Positions 1 through 5,472 are shown, counted from the first letter of the stretch. The stretch is 6,329 nt of DNA from Candidatus Woesearchaeota archaeon (GCA_013329175.1 DUKR01000098.1:1-6329); one strand, 5' to 3'. Numbers and translations are program-made. Notes: generated from the sequence alone by a model not told the origin.

Positions 1-300
1 AGTCCGTATGAGGTTCAATTTTATTTTTTTTCCTCCATCAAGGTACTTTTTAATTTTTGCATATTGGATAAGATAACTTATGTTAGAAGTGGTTACAGGT
101 CTATCTAAATAATCGCTTGCCCATTGCGATGCTTGACCTAAAGACAAAAGTGCTTGGCTCATTTTTTCCCCTTTTTTTGTTTTGTCTTCCATAAATACTT
201 CTATGCTTCTTGATAATGCTACTGCATTTTTCTTGCAAAATTCTTTATATTTTTCGTAAGTATCTTCATCAAGACTTAATGTCACATTTTTTTGTCCCAT
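1..300 (-). CDS. Partial DNA-binding protein, probable N-terminus of a DNA methyltransferase with a fused RHH domain
   Basis: One hundred codons are open from an ATG at 300-298 to the window edge, so the C-terminus is missing. Residues about 5-38 (VTLSLDEDTYEKYKEFCKKN, then a helix with LSRSIEVFMED) look like a ribbon-helix-helix DNA-binding fold: a short strand followed by two helices. Residues about 50-85 (LLSLGQASQWASDYLDRPVT, then SNISYLIQYAKIKKY) match, from memory, the opening helix-turn-helix-like segment of several site-specific, often restriction-linked DNA methyltransferases, which usually read 'ASEWAS.YL...VTPSNISYLIQYGRI'. The catalytic domain would lie beyond the edge. If so, this is a self-regulating modification enzyme, possibly of a type II restriction-modification system. 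The start is supported by GAGGGG (307-312, minus) and a TATA box at 343-352. The gene is AT-rich relative to the genes at 816-2541, consistent with transfer. It could instead be a stand-alone regulator. Confidence 0.6.
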   Translation of the reverse strand, partial: MGQKNVTLSLDEDTYEKYKEFCKKNAVALSRSIEVFMEDKTKKGEKMSQALLSLGQASQWASDYLDRPVTTSNISYLIQYAKIKKYLDGGKKIKLNLIRT

Positions 301-318
301 AATCAACCCCTCAAATGA

Positions 319-330
319 ATACAAATGTAT
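319..330. promoter_or_regulatory. Candidate operator, dyad ATACA-AA-TGTAT
   Basis: A perfect 5+5 inverted repeat with a 2-base spacer lies between the TATA box (343-352) and the start codon (300), over the predicted transcription start. RHH proteins commonly bind short dyads in their own promoters, so autorepression by the adjacent gene product is plausible. An AT-rich 5+5 dyad can also occur by chance, and binding is not shown. Confidence 0.35.
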
Positions 331-342
331 ATAATTGAGCTA

Positions 343-352
343 CTATATAAAG
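343..352 (-). promoter_or_regulatory. Archaeal TATA box for the RHH/methyltransferase gene
   Basis: The minus strand reads CTTTATATAG. Its centre lies about 48 bases before the ATG, which predicts transcription from about 322 and a leader of roughly 22 bases carrying a GAGGGG ribosome site. This is a sequence-only prediction. Confidence 0.6.
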
Positions 353-560
353 TTTTCGGGCCATTTTCCAGTGATGATAGAAAACACTAATCTTCTTTTT
401 CAGAAAAAGAAACAAAAACACGCCCCCCCCACGAAACGACTAACTAAAATTGTCCCCTCGATACTTGTTCTTGATTGCTCTAACGAGCCAGAAAGAACAG
501 AAAGTATATTAAACGTGTTTACTGCTTCCGTTTCTTGTACAAACACTAGAAGGAGACGAC

Positions 561-598
561 GGGCTTCATCCCACAGATAAATCAGTGGGTATTCGCCC
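561..598 (+). mobile_element. Two-tier hairpin resembling an IS200/IS605 element end (relic candidate)
   Basis: GGGC (561-564) pairs with GCCC (595-598), then a symmetric 5+5 internal loop (TTCAT / TATTC), then CCCAC (570-574) pairs with GTGGG (585-589), with GAT/ATC able to pair near the tip. The pattern GGGCTTCATCCCAC...GTGGGTATTCGCCC is, from memory, like the subterminal hairpin and guide-RNA scaffold at the right end of IS200/IS605-group elements carrying tnpB. No TnpB catalytic or zinc-finger motifs are visible upstream, so at most a decayed end remains. The frame through 542-607 reads across the hairpin, as TnpB tails often do, but is too degenerate to call. Alternatively it is an unrelated structured RNA. 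Confidence 0.35.
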
Positions 599-622
599 TA
601 CGATTTTATAATACTTGCCCAG

Positions 623-734
623 CCTGCTGATACTTCATCCCTTTTTTGAGCAGGATGAATTTTATTCTGGTTTTGAGCATGGTGCGCTGCATGCTCCTTC
701 TTCTTCCTTAAGCTTCTCTCCGATTAAAGAGAGA
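623..734. other. Cluster of three further hairpins
   Basis: There are three consecutive inverted repeats. TTCATCC (634-640) pairs with GGATGAA (653-659), with a competing CCTGCT (623-628)/AGCAGG (649-654) pairing, and is followed by TTTTATT. GAGCATG (675-681) pairs with CATGCTC (690-696). TCTCTC (715-720) pairs with GAGAGA (729-734). With the hairpin at 561-598 this makes four stem-loops in under 180 bases just upstream of the 786-794 promoter. They could be parts of a small structured RNA, terminators, or insertion-element debris. No known RNA family was recognised. Confidence 0.4.
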
Positions 735-785
735 TATCAGAAAAATCGTGTCATGGAGTGTGAAGTGTTACCCTATAACAAAAGA

Positions 786-794
786 TTTTTATAT
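786..794 (+). promoter_or_regulatory. TATA box of the three-gene envelope operon
   Basis: TTTTTATAT is centred at about 790, which is 26 bases before the ATG at 816. In archaea transcription starts about 25-27 bases after the TATA centre, so the mRNA should begin at or next to the start codon and be leaderless. The purine run before the ATG has no Shine-Dalgarno sequence, which agrees. Confidence 0.65.
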
Positions 795-815
795 CTTCTG
801 CCCCGAGAAAAAAAG

Positions 816-1241
816 ATGGCACCCCAAAAAAGGACAGCAAAAAAAAGCGCTGCCACAAGAAAGGCTCACTCACGAGCAGCAGCGCGCTCCCATAAGAAGG
901 CCTCTAATAAGAAGGTCTCTATCATGCAGGCAAAAGCGCATGAGCATCTGGTGCGGATGGATGAGATTATCGGCTCAACCAGAATTGACCCGCGAAGGAT
1001 AGAGCAGCAGGTCTGGACCGAGGGGCTTGTCCTTGGCTTGCCGCTTCTTGCTGCATTTGGGTATTATGCCAACATCATCCTTCGAAGCGCTGGGACTATC
1101 TCAGGCGAGCAGTTTGCTCCTGGCAGGGCAGAGCCTCTGGTCATCGCGATATTCCTGTTCATTGTCGTCTATAGCATCTTTCTCATCTTCAAATTCAGGC
1201 AGATGAAACTGATGCTGGAAACCGTAAAAAAAGGAGGTTGA
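816..1241 (+). CDS. Two-helix membrane protein with histone-tail-like basic N-terminus, function unknown
   Basis: This is a 141-residue product. The start at 816 was preferred over the frame's upstream extension to 615 because a TATA box lies exactly 26 bases before it, and because the upstream stretch would overlap the promoter and hairpins. Residues 1-33 are strongly basic (twelve Lys/Arg, rich in Ala and Ser, no acidic residue) and resemble a disordered histone tail able to bind nucleic acid or acidic surfaces. Residues 35-68 look helical. Membrane segments lie at about 71-89 and 107-127, joined by a short polar loop, and the tail is basic (KLMLETVKKGG). The positive-inside rule places both ends in the cytoplasm, so the tail could tether DNA, RNA or ribosomes to the membrane (inference). 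It is the first gene of an operon, and its last codons contain the ribosome site of the next gene. No family was recognised. Confidence 0.75.
   Translation: MAPQKRTAKKSAATRKAHSRAAARSHKKASNKKVSIMQAKAHEHLVRMDEIIGSTRIDPRRIEQQVWTEGLVLGLPLLAAFGYYANIILRSAGTISGEQFAPGRAEPLVIAIFLFIVVYSIFLIFKFRQMKLMLETVKKGG
1232..1237 (+). promoter_or_regulatory. Ribosome binding site AGGAGG that decides the next start
   Basis: AGGAGG lies inside the last codons of the 816-1241 gene and nine bases before ATG 1247. The in-frame TTG at 1238 abuts the site directly and is therefore too close to be the start. This indicates translational coupling between the two genes. Confidence 0.75.
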
Positions 1242-1246
1242 TTCCT

Positions 1247-2314
1247 ATGAAAACAGTATTGTTTTACTTATTGTTGTTGCTCCTTCTGGTAAGTTCGTTT
1301 GCAGTCATTGCAGAGGAAAGTGCCACGGATGAAGCTATAGGTGAAAATGCCGCAGATTCCGAAACTGTAGCAGAAACTGATGATGATGAAAGTAGTGTCT
1401 CTTCCGAAGATGTTGAGGATGAAATCGAGGCGGAAATAGAGACTGATGAGGAGTTGGCCCAGGGGGCTGAACTTACTGCAGAAGAAGAGACTGAGGTACA
1501 GGCAATTGACGATACCATCGGAACAGGGCAGTACGCAAGGAACCTCCAGTTGAAATTCAAGTTGAGGATTGTAGGCATCGCAAGCGAAGAGGTTATCGCA
1601 TACCTTGAGGAAAATGGAAAAGATACCTCTGAGCTTTCTGCAATTAAAGACCAAATCATCGCCCTTATTGCTGATATTAAAGAGCAGGAGCTTACCGGGC
1701 AGGAGTTTGCCGATGCTGTTGTAAAGATCAGGCGGCTTACGCAGGAGTTCAGGGACAAGGCTCACGCACTCCTGACTGAAGAAGAGCTGGCAAAAGTACG
1801 AGAGCGTGTCAGGCAGGCTGTTGACGAGAAGAAGGATGCCCTGAAAGAAATGCGGCAAGAGAAGAAGGTCAGGGCATATCACAACCTGAAGGCAGCAAGG
1901 GAAAAGCTAAAAGACATCAAGCAAAGGCTTTCTGAAAAGGGGATTACTGCTGCAGATGCGCAAGGACTTATAACTGCCGTTGAGCGCATCCGTGTGCAGG
2001 CAGCAAGCGATGAAATCACAAAAGAAAAAGCCAAGGAGCTCCGTGCTGAATTCCGGGCCAAAGCAAAGGAGCGGCTAAAGGTAAAGGCCGCAGGCAATAC
2101 TCTGGCTATTGAGAAGCGAATTGAGGCAAGAGAAGATAAAATCAAGGAGCGCGTTGAGCAGAGGATTGAGGCAGGCAATGCCAGAATCAAGGATAGGGTT
2201 GAGGAGCGCATAGAAGTGCGGAAAGGCACAGATGACAGCTCAGTTGAAAATGAAGCGAATTCAGAAGATGAAGAAAGCTCAGAAGATGTTTCTGCCACGG
2301 AGGTGGCCTCATGA
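1247..2314 (+). CDS. Exported, highly charged helical protein with acidic flanks, function unknown
   Basis: This is a 355-residue product. Residues 1-22 form a Sec-type signal peptide (a Lys, a long Leu-rich core, then AVIA before EE). Residues 23-90 are acidic and low in complexity (Asp/Glu/Ser/Ala/Thr). Residues about 98-327 are predicted to be almost entirely helical and rich in Lys/Glu/Arg/Ala, typical of single helices or coiled coils. Within them, 291-327 carries a 15-residue repeat beginning RIEA/RIEV. Residues 328-355 are acidic and Ser-rich. There is no cysteine and no second membrane segment, so the protein should be released or held by a partner. It is second in the operon and overlaps the lipoprotein gene by four bases (ATGA). 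A surface or periplasm-like scaffold role is inference. No catalytic motif or known family was recognised, and biased composition makes distant similarity unreliable. Confidence 0.85.
   Translation: MKTVLFYLLLLLLLVSSFAVIAEESATDEAIGENAADSETVAETDDDESSVSSEDVEDEIEAEIETDEELAQGAELTAEEETEVQAIDDTIGTGQYARNLQLKFKLRIVGIASEEVIAYLEENGKDTSELSAIKDQIIALIADIKEQELTGQEFADAVVKIRRLTQEFRDKAHALLTEEELAKVRERVRQAVDEKKDALKEMRQEKKVRAYHNLKAAREKLKDIKQRLSEKGITAADAQGLITAVERIRVQAASDEITKEKAKELRAEFRAKAKERLKVKAAGNTLAIEKRIEAREDKIKERVEQRIEAGNARIKDRVEERIEVRKGTDDSSVENEANSEDEESSEDVSATEVAS
2117..2227 (+). repeat. 15-residue helical repeat inside the exported charged protein
   Basis: Three successive units start with Arg-Ile-Glu: RIEAREDKIKERVEQ, RIEAGNARIKDRVEE and a partial RIEVRKG. 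The 45-base period is visible in DNA as repeated GGTTGAG/ATTGAG blocks, but with many differences, so the duplication is old. The i/i+4 spacing of charged and aliphatic residues supports a continuous helix. Confidence 0.6.
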
Positions 2315-2541
2315 AAACAGCCGGTATTGCAGTTTTTTTGCTCCTTGTCACTTTAGCAACTTTAGCAGGATGCGCACAGCAGCAGGCTGAGCCTGCTGAC
2401 ACAGGCGGCTCATTGCCTCAGGATGCAGTTGTCGCTGACCCCGATGCTGCCGTAGTTGATGAAGAGCAGCCTGCAGAAGATGCCGGCGATGACATTGATG
2501 TTGTTGGGTCTGACGAGGTTGATATTGGTGAGATTATTTAG
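2311..2541 (+). CDS. Small acidic membrane-anchored lipoprotein, function unknown
   Basis: This is a 76-residue product. The N-terminus MKTAGIAVFLLLVTLATLAG followed by Cys21 is a classic lipoprotein signal with a LAGC lipobox, so the mature protein should be lipid-anchored on the outer face of the membrane. The remaining 55 residues contain about 17 Asp/Glu and no Lys or Arg, and end in DEVDIGEII. The composition (Ala, Asp, Pro, Gln) suggests a disordered spacer or tail rather than a folded enzyme. Its ATG overlaps the previous stop in an ATGA, and GGAGGTGG at 2299-2306 gives a strong ribosome site, so it is translationally coupled. A T-rich run follows the stop. It may anchor or organise the exported protein encoded just upstream (inference from context). 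No family was recognised. Confidence 0.85.
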   Translation: MKTAGIAVFLLLVTLATLAGCAQQQAEPADTGGSLPQDAVVADPDAAVVDEEQPAEDAGDDIDVVGSDEVDIGEII

Positions 2542-2544
2542 TTG

Positions 2545-2557
2545 TTTTTTTGTTTTT
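2545..2557 (+). terminator. T-run terminator of the envelope operon
   Basis: A run of seven T, one G and five T begins three bases after the lipoprotein stop. Archaeal RNA polymerase terminates on such U-rich tracts without needing a hairpin. A new TATA box follows at 2567, which supports a transcript boundary here. Confidence 0.6.
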
Positions 2558-2566
2558 ATTCACTAC

Positions 2567-2573
2567 TTTATAA
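2567..2573 (+). promoter_or_regulatory. TATA box for the 2605 membrane-protein gene
   Basis: TTTATAA within CTTTATAAG is centred about 35 bases before ATG 2605, predicting a very short leader of about 9 bases. The direct repeat CTCAGT (2576-2581 and 2593-2598) lies between the box and the start and might be a regulator site, but it could be chance. Confidence 0.5.
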
Positions 2574-2604
2574 GCCTCAGTAAATCATTGGACTCAGTGA
2601 TGTT

Positions 2605-3039
2605 ATGCCAATCCTAAGTAAGCCATCGGGGACCAAAAGAGGGGGTAATTCTGCCACAACAGAGAATAAGCGCAACGGGCTTGAGTACAAACCAAAATTA
2701 ATACTCCCGATTCTTGGGATTAATCTTGGAATTTTACTGCTAGCATGGATTCTTCCGAATATTTTTCAAGCCATAAAAAAGGATTTAGATCACTTTTACT
2801 TTTATGTTATAATCATTTGGTTTGTATTAGTGGCAGTTAATATGTTGGTTGGATTGATTCTTGCTTATATTAAAAAGATGGATTTTGCTGCTGCATTTAT
2901 ATTAAGCAGTATTATTACTGCATTTTTGGGTCTTGTGCGTTTGAATGAATTCGGACTTTTGAGGATTATTATTGGTCCAGCAATAGCAATATTTTTAGTG
3001 TGGATTTTTTATCCACACAATGCCTTAAGAGAGAAATAA
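2605..3039 (+). CDS. Four-helix integral membrane protein, function unknown
   Basis: This is a 144-residue product. Residues 1-31 are polar and basic (KPSGTKRGGNS, ENKRNG) and probably cytoplasmic. Four hydrophobic segments follow at about 32-50, 66-88, 94-111 and 118-136, with a short basic tail (NALREK). No conserved catalytic or metal-binding motif is visible. The start follows a TATA box by about 35 bases with no ribosome site, in keeping with a near-leaderless message. Codon use is markedly AT-rich (many ATT, TTA, AAT, TTT) compared with rtcA downstream and the operon upstream, which suggests a different history, perhaps recent acquisition. The stop is 21 bases before rtcA, so the two may be co-transcribed, although no functional link is evident. 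Family not recognised. Confidence 0.75.
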   Translation: MPILSKPSGTKRGGNSATTENKRNGLEYKPKLILPILGINLGILLLAWILPNIFQAIKKDLDHFYFYVIIIWFVLVAVNMLVGLILAYIKKMDFAAAFILSSIITAFLGLVRLNEFGLLRIIIGPAIAIFLVWIFYPHNALREK

Positions 3040-3060
3040 AAGAGCATCATTGCGGTAGCC

Positions 3061-4170
3061 ATGGCACAGGAACTCATTGAGATAGACGGAAATTTTGGTG
3101 AAGGGGGAGGGGCAATCATCCGAACAGCGCTAGCCCTCTCAGCGCTGACAGGAAAGGGATTCACTGCCCACGACATACGCAAGGGAAGGGAAAAGCCAGG
3201 ACTGAAGAGCCAGCACCTGCACTGCATTAGGGCACTGCAGGAATTGTGCAGTGCAAAGGCTACTGACGCTTACTTAGGCTCAGGTGAAATTACCTTTGTG
3301 CCTGGCCTCCTGAGGGGAAAAGATATCACTATTGATATAGAGACTGCAGGCTCAGTCACTCTGCTTTTGCAGTCATTATTGCTTCCTGCTGCTTTTTCAC
3401 AGAAAAAAGTGAAGATGACCCTGATTGGTGGGACAGAGGTGAGATGGGCGATGCCCTGTGACTATCTGAAAGAGGTTGTCCTGCCGCAATTGCAATGCTA
3501 TGCATCATTTGGCATGAAGATATGCTCCAGAGGGTACTTCCCGAGGGGAGGGGGAAAGGTTGAGCTTGCTGTCGCTCCAAGATATCCCCTCACTGAGGGC
3601 AAGATGGGGATAGAATCCATCATGACCCTGCGCAAGCTAAATCTCCGAAAGGAATTGCTTGAGCAGCAAAGGCTTCTGCATATCAGAGGCGTTTCTCATG
3701 CGTCGTCGCATCTGGCAAAGGGGAGGGTTGCTGAGCGCCAGGCCGATTCCGCAAGGAAGACGCTGAAAGAGGTATTTTCCTGCCCCGTTGTCATTGAAGA
3801 GACGTATGCATATGCGGCATCCCCTGGTTCAGGCATCACACTGTGGGCTGTTTTCTCAAAGGATGAGGATTACATCCATCCGCTGAACCCTACGCGCCTG
3901 GGCTCAGATGCTCTTGGTGAGAAGGGCAGGATGGCTGAGGTTGTGGGAAAGGAAGCAGCGCTTTCCCTGATAGGGGAGATAGATTCAGGCGCACCAGTTG
4001 ACTCACACTTGGCTGATAATCTTCTGCCATGGATAGCCATTTTTGGCGGCTCATTCAGTACCTCCGAGATTACTGGCCATACGCGCTCAAATGCCTATGT
4101 GATTGAGAAGTTCTTGGGAGCAGTCCTTGCCATCAATGAGGGGGCAAAGAGGATAACGAGTGCGTTCTGA
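3061..4170 (+). CDS. rtcA: RNA 3'-terminal phosphate cyclase
   Basis: This 369-residue protein is an ATP-dependent enzyme that converts an RNA 3'-phosphate to a 2',3'-cyclic phosphate through an enzyme-AMP intermediate, acting in cytoplasmic RNA end repair or processing. The N-terminus has the family's IDGNFGEGGGAIIRTALALS (7-26), followed by KPGLKSQHLHCIRAL (45-59), ETAGSVTLLLQSLLLPA (94-110) and the signature RGYFPRGGGKV (157-167). His340 in GHTRSNAYVIEKFL lies 30 residues from the C-terminus, as the adenylylated His309 does in the 338-residue E. coli enzyme, so the protein is probably active. It is somewhat longer than the usual 330-350 residues, with extra sequence at about 175-200. The start fits the family N-terminus, but no good ribosome site is seen. 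It may be read through from the gene 21 bases upstream, or use a weak A-rich element near 3035-3042. Confidence 0.95.
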   Translation: MAQELIEIDGNFGEGGGAIIRTALALSALTGKGFTAHDIRKGREKPGLKSQHLHCIRALQELCSAKATDAYLGSGEITFVPGLLRGKDITIDIETAGSVTLLLQSLLLPAAFSQKKVKMTLIGGTEVRWAMPCDYLKEVVLPQLQCYASFGMKICSRGYFPRGGGKVELAVAPRYPLTEGKMGIESIMTLRKLNLRKELLEQQRLLHIRGVSHASSHLAKGRVAERQADSARKTLKEVFSCPVVIEETYAYAASPGSGITLWAVFSKDEDYIHPLNPTRLGSDALGEKGRMAEVVGKEAALSLIGEIDSGAPVDSHLADNLLPWIAIFGGSFSTSEITGHTRSNAYVIEKFLGAVLAINEGAKRITSAF

Positions 4171-4207
4171 TGTGTGCTGCTTCGCTCCTTTTCCCTTGCT
4201 GCGCAAC

Positions 4208-4306
4208 GTACTACTTCAGCTTGTTGAATCTGCCTGCCTCAATTGTAGCGTGCGCTTGGCATTATTCCCTAAAAAGGGCATTCCCTAAAAGCTCATTGCC
4301 TACGGC
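4208..4306 (+). repeat. Dispersed repeat, copy A
   Basis: A stretch of about 99 bases aligns by hand at roughly three quarters identity, with a few small gaps, to 6205-6304 in the same orientation. Exact shared blocks are TTGTAGCGTGCG (4243-4254), GCATTCCCTAAAA (4278-4290) and CCTACGGC (4299-4306). Its right half is three degenerate units of 15-20 bases built on GGGCATTCCCTAAAA. The family is not recognised. It is non-coding and lies just after rtcA. Confidence 0.65.
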
Positions 4307-4483
4307 TTCTTTCTTATCCGAGCACTTTGTTTTTCTTTCATTCTTGTTTTGCAGCAAATGTTGATGATGAAATTTCCGTCGTGCACTGCTGCCAGCGCCC
4401 ATCCTCCATGCCCGACGGTGCAGCGCTCAATACTGAGGCGATGGCTGCAACACATGCCATTGCCAGCAAGCGGCAGCCCGAGC

Positions 4484-4525
4484 CTTTTTTGTTTTTACTT
4501 CTTTTTCTTCACTTTTCTTTTCCCC
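4484..4525 (+). terminator. T-rich tract, possible rtcA-transcript terminator
   Basis: Several runs of four to six T, separated by single other bases, extend over about 40 bases and end in CCCCC. A smaller T-rich stretch lies at 4327-4350. U-rich tracts terminate archaeal transcription, but this one is over 300 bases past the rtcA stop, so earlier T-runs may act first. Confidence 0.35.
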
Positions 4526-4633
4526 CGTCGGAAAGTGCAATGAGAGGATTGCCTGAAACAAAAGGGATGAAGTTATTCGTTGGCTGTGGAAGCGATGGGA
4601 GGCATGGCTAATGCCTTTTCTCTAATGATGCTT

Positions 4634-4693
4634 TGGGGGAATGCACGCCCCCCACGAGCCTGCCTCCTTCCTCCTGATGGAGCTTTTCAGGAG
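4634..4693. other. Two adjacent hairpins in the convergent spacer
   Basis: TGGGGG (4634-4639) pairs with CCCCCA (4649-4654) over a nine-base loop. CTCCTGA (4671-4677) pairs with TCAGGAG (4687-4693), also with a nine-base loop. They sit 70-125 bases past the end of the minus-strand HAD gene and could stabilise its 3' end or separate the converging transcripts. Their role is not established. Confidence 0.4.
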
Positions 4694-4759
4694 AGTGCAG
4701 TATTACCAAAGCAAGAAATTAATCATAGCACGCTCCCGCGGCGCAGTATGACGTTTGAT

Positions 4760-5389
4760 TCACCTGTCCAAACAGCTGATTGCTCTGATAAGCGCGGAAG
4801 GCTTGTCCACAATGATGTCAGGCTCTGCCTTCTCAAGCACCTTGCGTGAATTGTATCCCCACGACACGGCAATCACCTGAACATGCACCTTCCTGCACGC
4901 CTCAACATCGCGCACCTCATCACCTACATAGATGACATCCGCTGGCCTGAGCCTCATCTTGCGCAAGGCCTTTCGTATCATCTTGTGCTTGCCAAAGAGA
5001 GCCCTGCCGGCATAGACCTTCGTGACAATGTCAATCCCTGCATTAGAAAGTATCAACTGAGCAGTCTTCTTGAGGTTTGAGGTGACGATAACTATCTCAT
5101 AGCGCCTGCCCAATCGCTTTAGAACGCTTTTGATTCCTGGGAATACCCTGATATCTCCAGCCTTTGCCCTCATGAGCCGCCTTCCCTTGGAAAGGTATTT
5201 AGCTATCTGGAAAAGGGACAGCTGGAGGTCTTCCCTGACTATCTTCCTTGTGCTTGACTCCCTCAGCCTTGAGAAGTCTATGGTATGGTCAATGCCGTAC
5301 TTTTTTGCGATATCATTGGCACACTCAATGCCAATCTGGATGCTGTCAGCGATTGTGCCATCCAAATCAAAGAATATAGCCTTTTTCAT
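4760..5389 (-). CDS. HAD-superfamily hydrolase, phosphoglycolate-phosphatase-like
   Basis: This is a 209-residue cytoplasmic phosphatase. Motif I is FFDLDGTIADS (residues 6-16), with nucleophile Asp8 and acid/base Asp10. A helical cap of subclass-I type follows (about 17-80). Motif II is IVIVTSN (99-105), motif III Lys is in FGKHKM (132-137), and motif IV is YVGDEVRDVEACR (154-166), with Asp157 and Asp161 placed for Mg2+. The tail SWGYNSRKVL, then PDIIVDKPSAL, is typical of Gph/PGPase relatives. All catalytic positions are present and the length is normal. Candidate substrates include 2-phosphoglycolate, nucleoside monophosphates or other small phosphates; the sequence does not decide. It appears to have its own leaderless promoter (5412-5420) rather than depending on the pair of genes upstream. 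Confidence 0.92.
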   Translation of the reverse strand: MKKAIFFDLDGTIADSIQIGIECANDIAKKYGIDHTIDFSRLRESSTRKIVREDLQLSLFQIAKYLSKGRRLMRAKAGDIRVFPGIKSVLKRLGRRYEIVIVTSNLKKTAQLILSNAGIDIVTKVYAGRALFGKHKMIRKALRKMRLRPADVIYVGDEVRDVEACRKVHVQVIAVSWGYNSRKVLEKAEPDIIVDKPSALIRAISCLDR

Positions 5390-5411
5390 CCAAGGCTATT
5401 GCAAAATGCCC

Positions 5412-5420
5412 GTATAAAAA
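5412..5420 (-). promoter_or_regulatory. TATA box for the HAD gene
   Basis: The minus strand reads TTTTTATAC, centred about 27 bases before the ATG at 5389, so transcription should start at or one base before the start codon. There is no ribosome site in front of the ATG, in keeping with a leaderless message. The T-run could also help end the transcript of the membrane pair upstream. Confidence 0.6.
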
Positions 5421-5472
5421 GGTTTGCAGGGGCTCATCAGCGTAGCGACTTCTCTCTGTTTTTGGAGATTGC

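Larger units (their letters stand above)
353..785. other. Intergenic region with no convincing gene
   Basis: This divergent spacer separates the minus-strand gene at 1-300 from the operon starting at 816. Short open frames exist (for example 335-580 plus, and the extension of the downstream frame back to 615), but they lack ribosome sites, overlap promoters and give low-complexity products. What it does hold is a C-run (422-430) and a succession of hairpins from 561 to 734, listed separately. Confidence 0.6.
4171..4759. other. Convergent spacer of about 590 bases with no supported gene
   Basis: It lies between the 3' ends of rtcA (plus) and the HAD gene (minus). Short open frames (4170-4364, 4327-4611, 4580-4849 on plus; 4338-4460 on minus) have no ribosome site, no TATA box at a useful distance and low-complexity products rich in Phe, Ser and Cys. 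It contains a dispersed repeat (4208-4306), a T-rich tract (4484-4525) and two hairpins (4634-4693). It may simply be 3'-UTRs and decayed sequence. Confidence 0.6.

Noticed and set aside
335..580. 81-residue open frame on the plus strand ending in an Arg-rich tail
   Set aside because: It starts inside the divergent promoter of the minus-strand gene, has no ribosome site or TATA box, and ends inside a hairpin. At most it might hold a decayed transposase tail, but no diagnostic residues are visible.
615..815. N-terminal extension of the 816-1241 frame
   Set aside because: It runs across hairpins and the TATA box at 786-794. The ATG at 816 is exactly placed for a leaderless start, and the extension has no recognisable domain.
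1264..2298. Long minus-strand open frames opposite the exported charged protein
   Set aside because: They are Ser-rich or Cys/Leu/Phe-rich mirror products of the Glu/Lys/Ala-rich coding strand, without start signals.
4364..4436. ATGATGA and CTGA resembling C and D boxes of a C/D guide RNA
   Set aside because: The spacing is longer than usual for archaeal C/D RNAs, and no internal D' and C' boxes or terminal stem were found.
4338..4460. 40-codon minus-strand frame beginning MACVAAIASVLSA that looks like a tiny exported peptide
   Set aside because: There is no ribosome site and no in-frame basic start region. An in-frame stop shortly upstream and the lack of a suitable TATA box leave only its hydrophobic look as support.
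4580..4849. 89-residue plus-strand frame running into the HAD gene's 3' end
   Set aside because: It overlaps a well-supported HAD coding region on the other strand, and has no start signals or recognisable domain.
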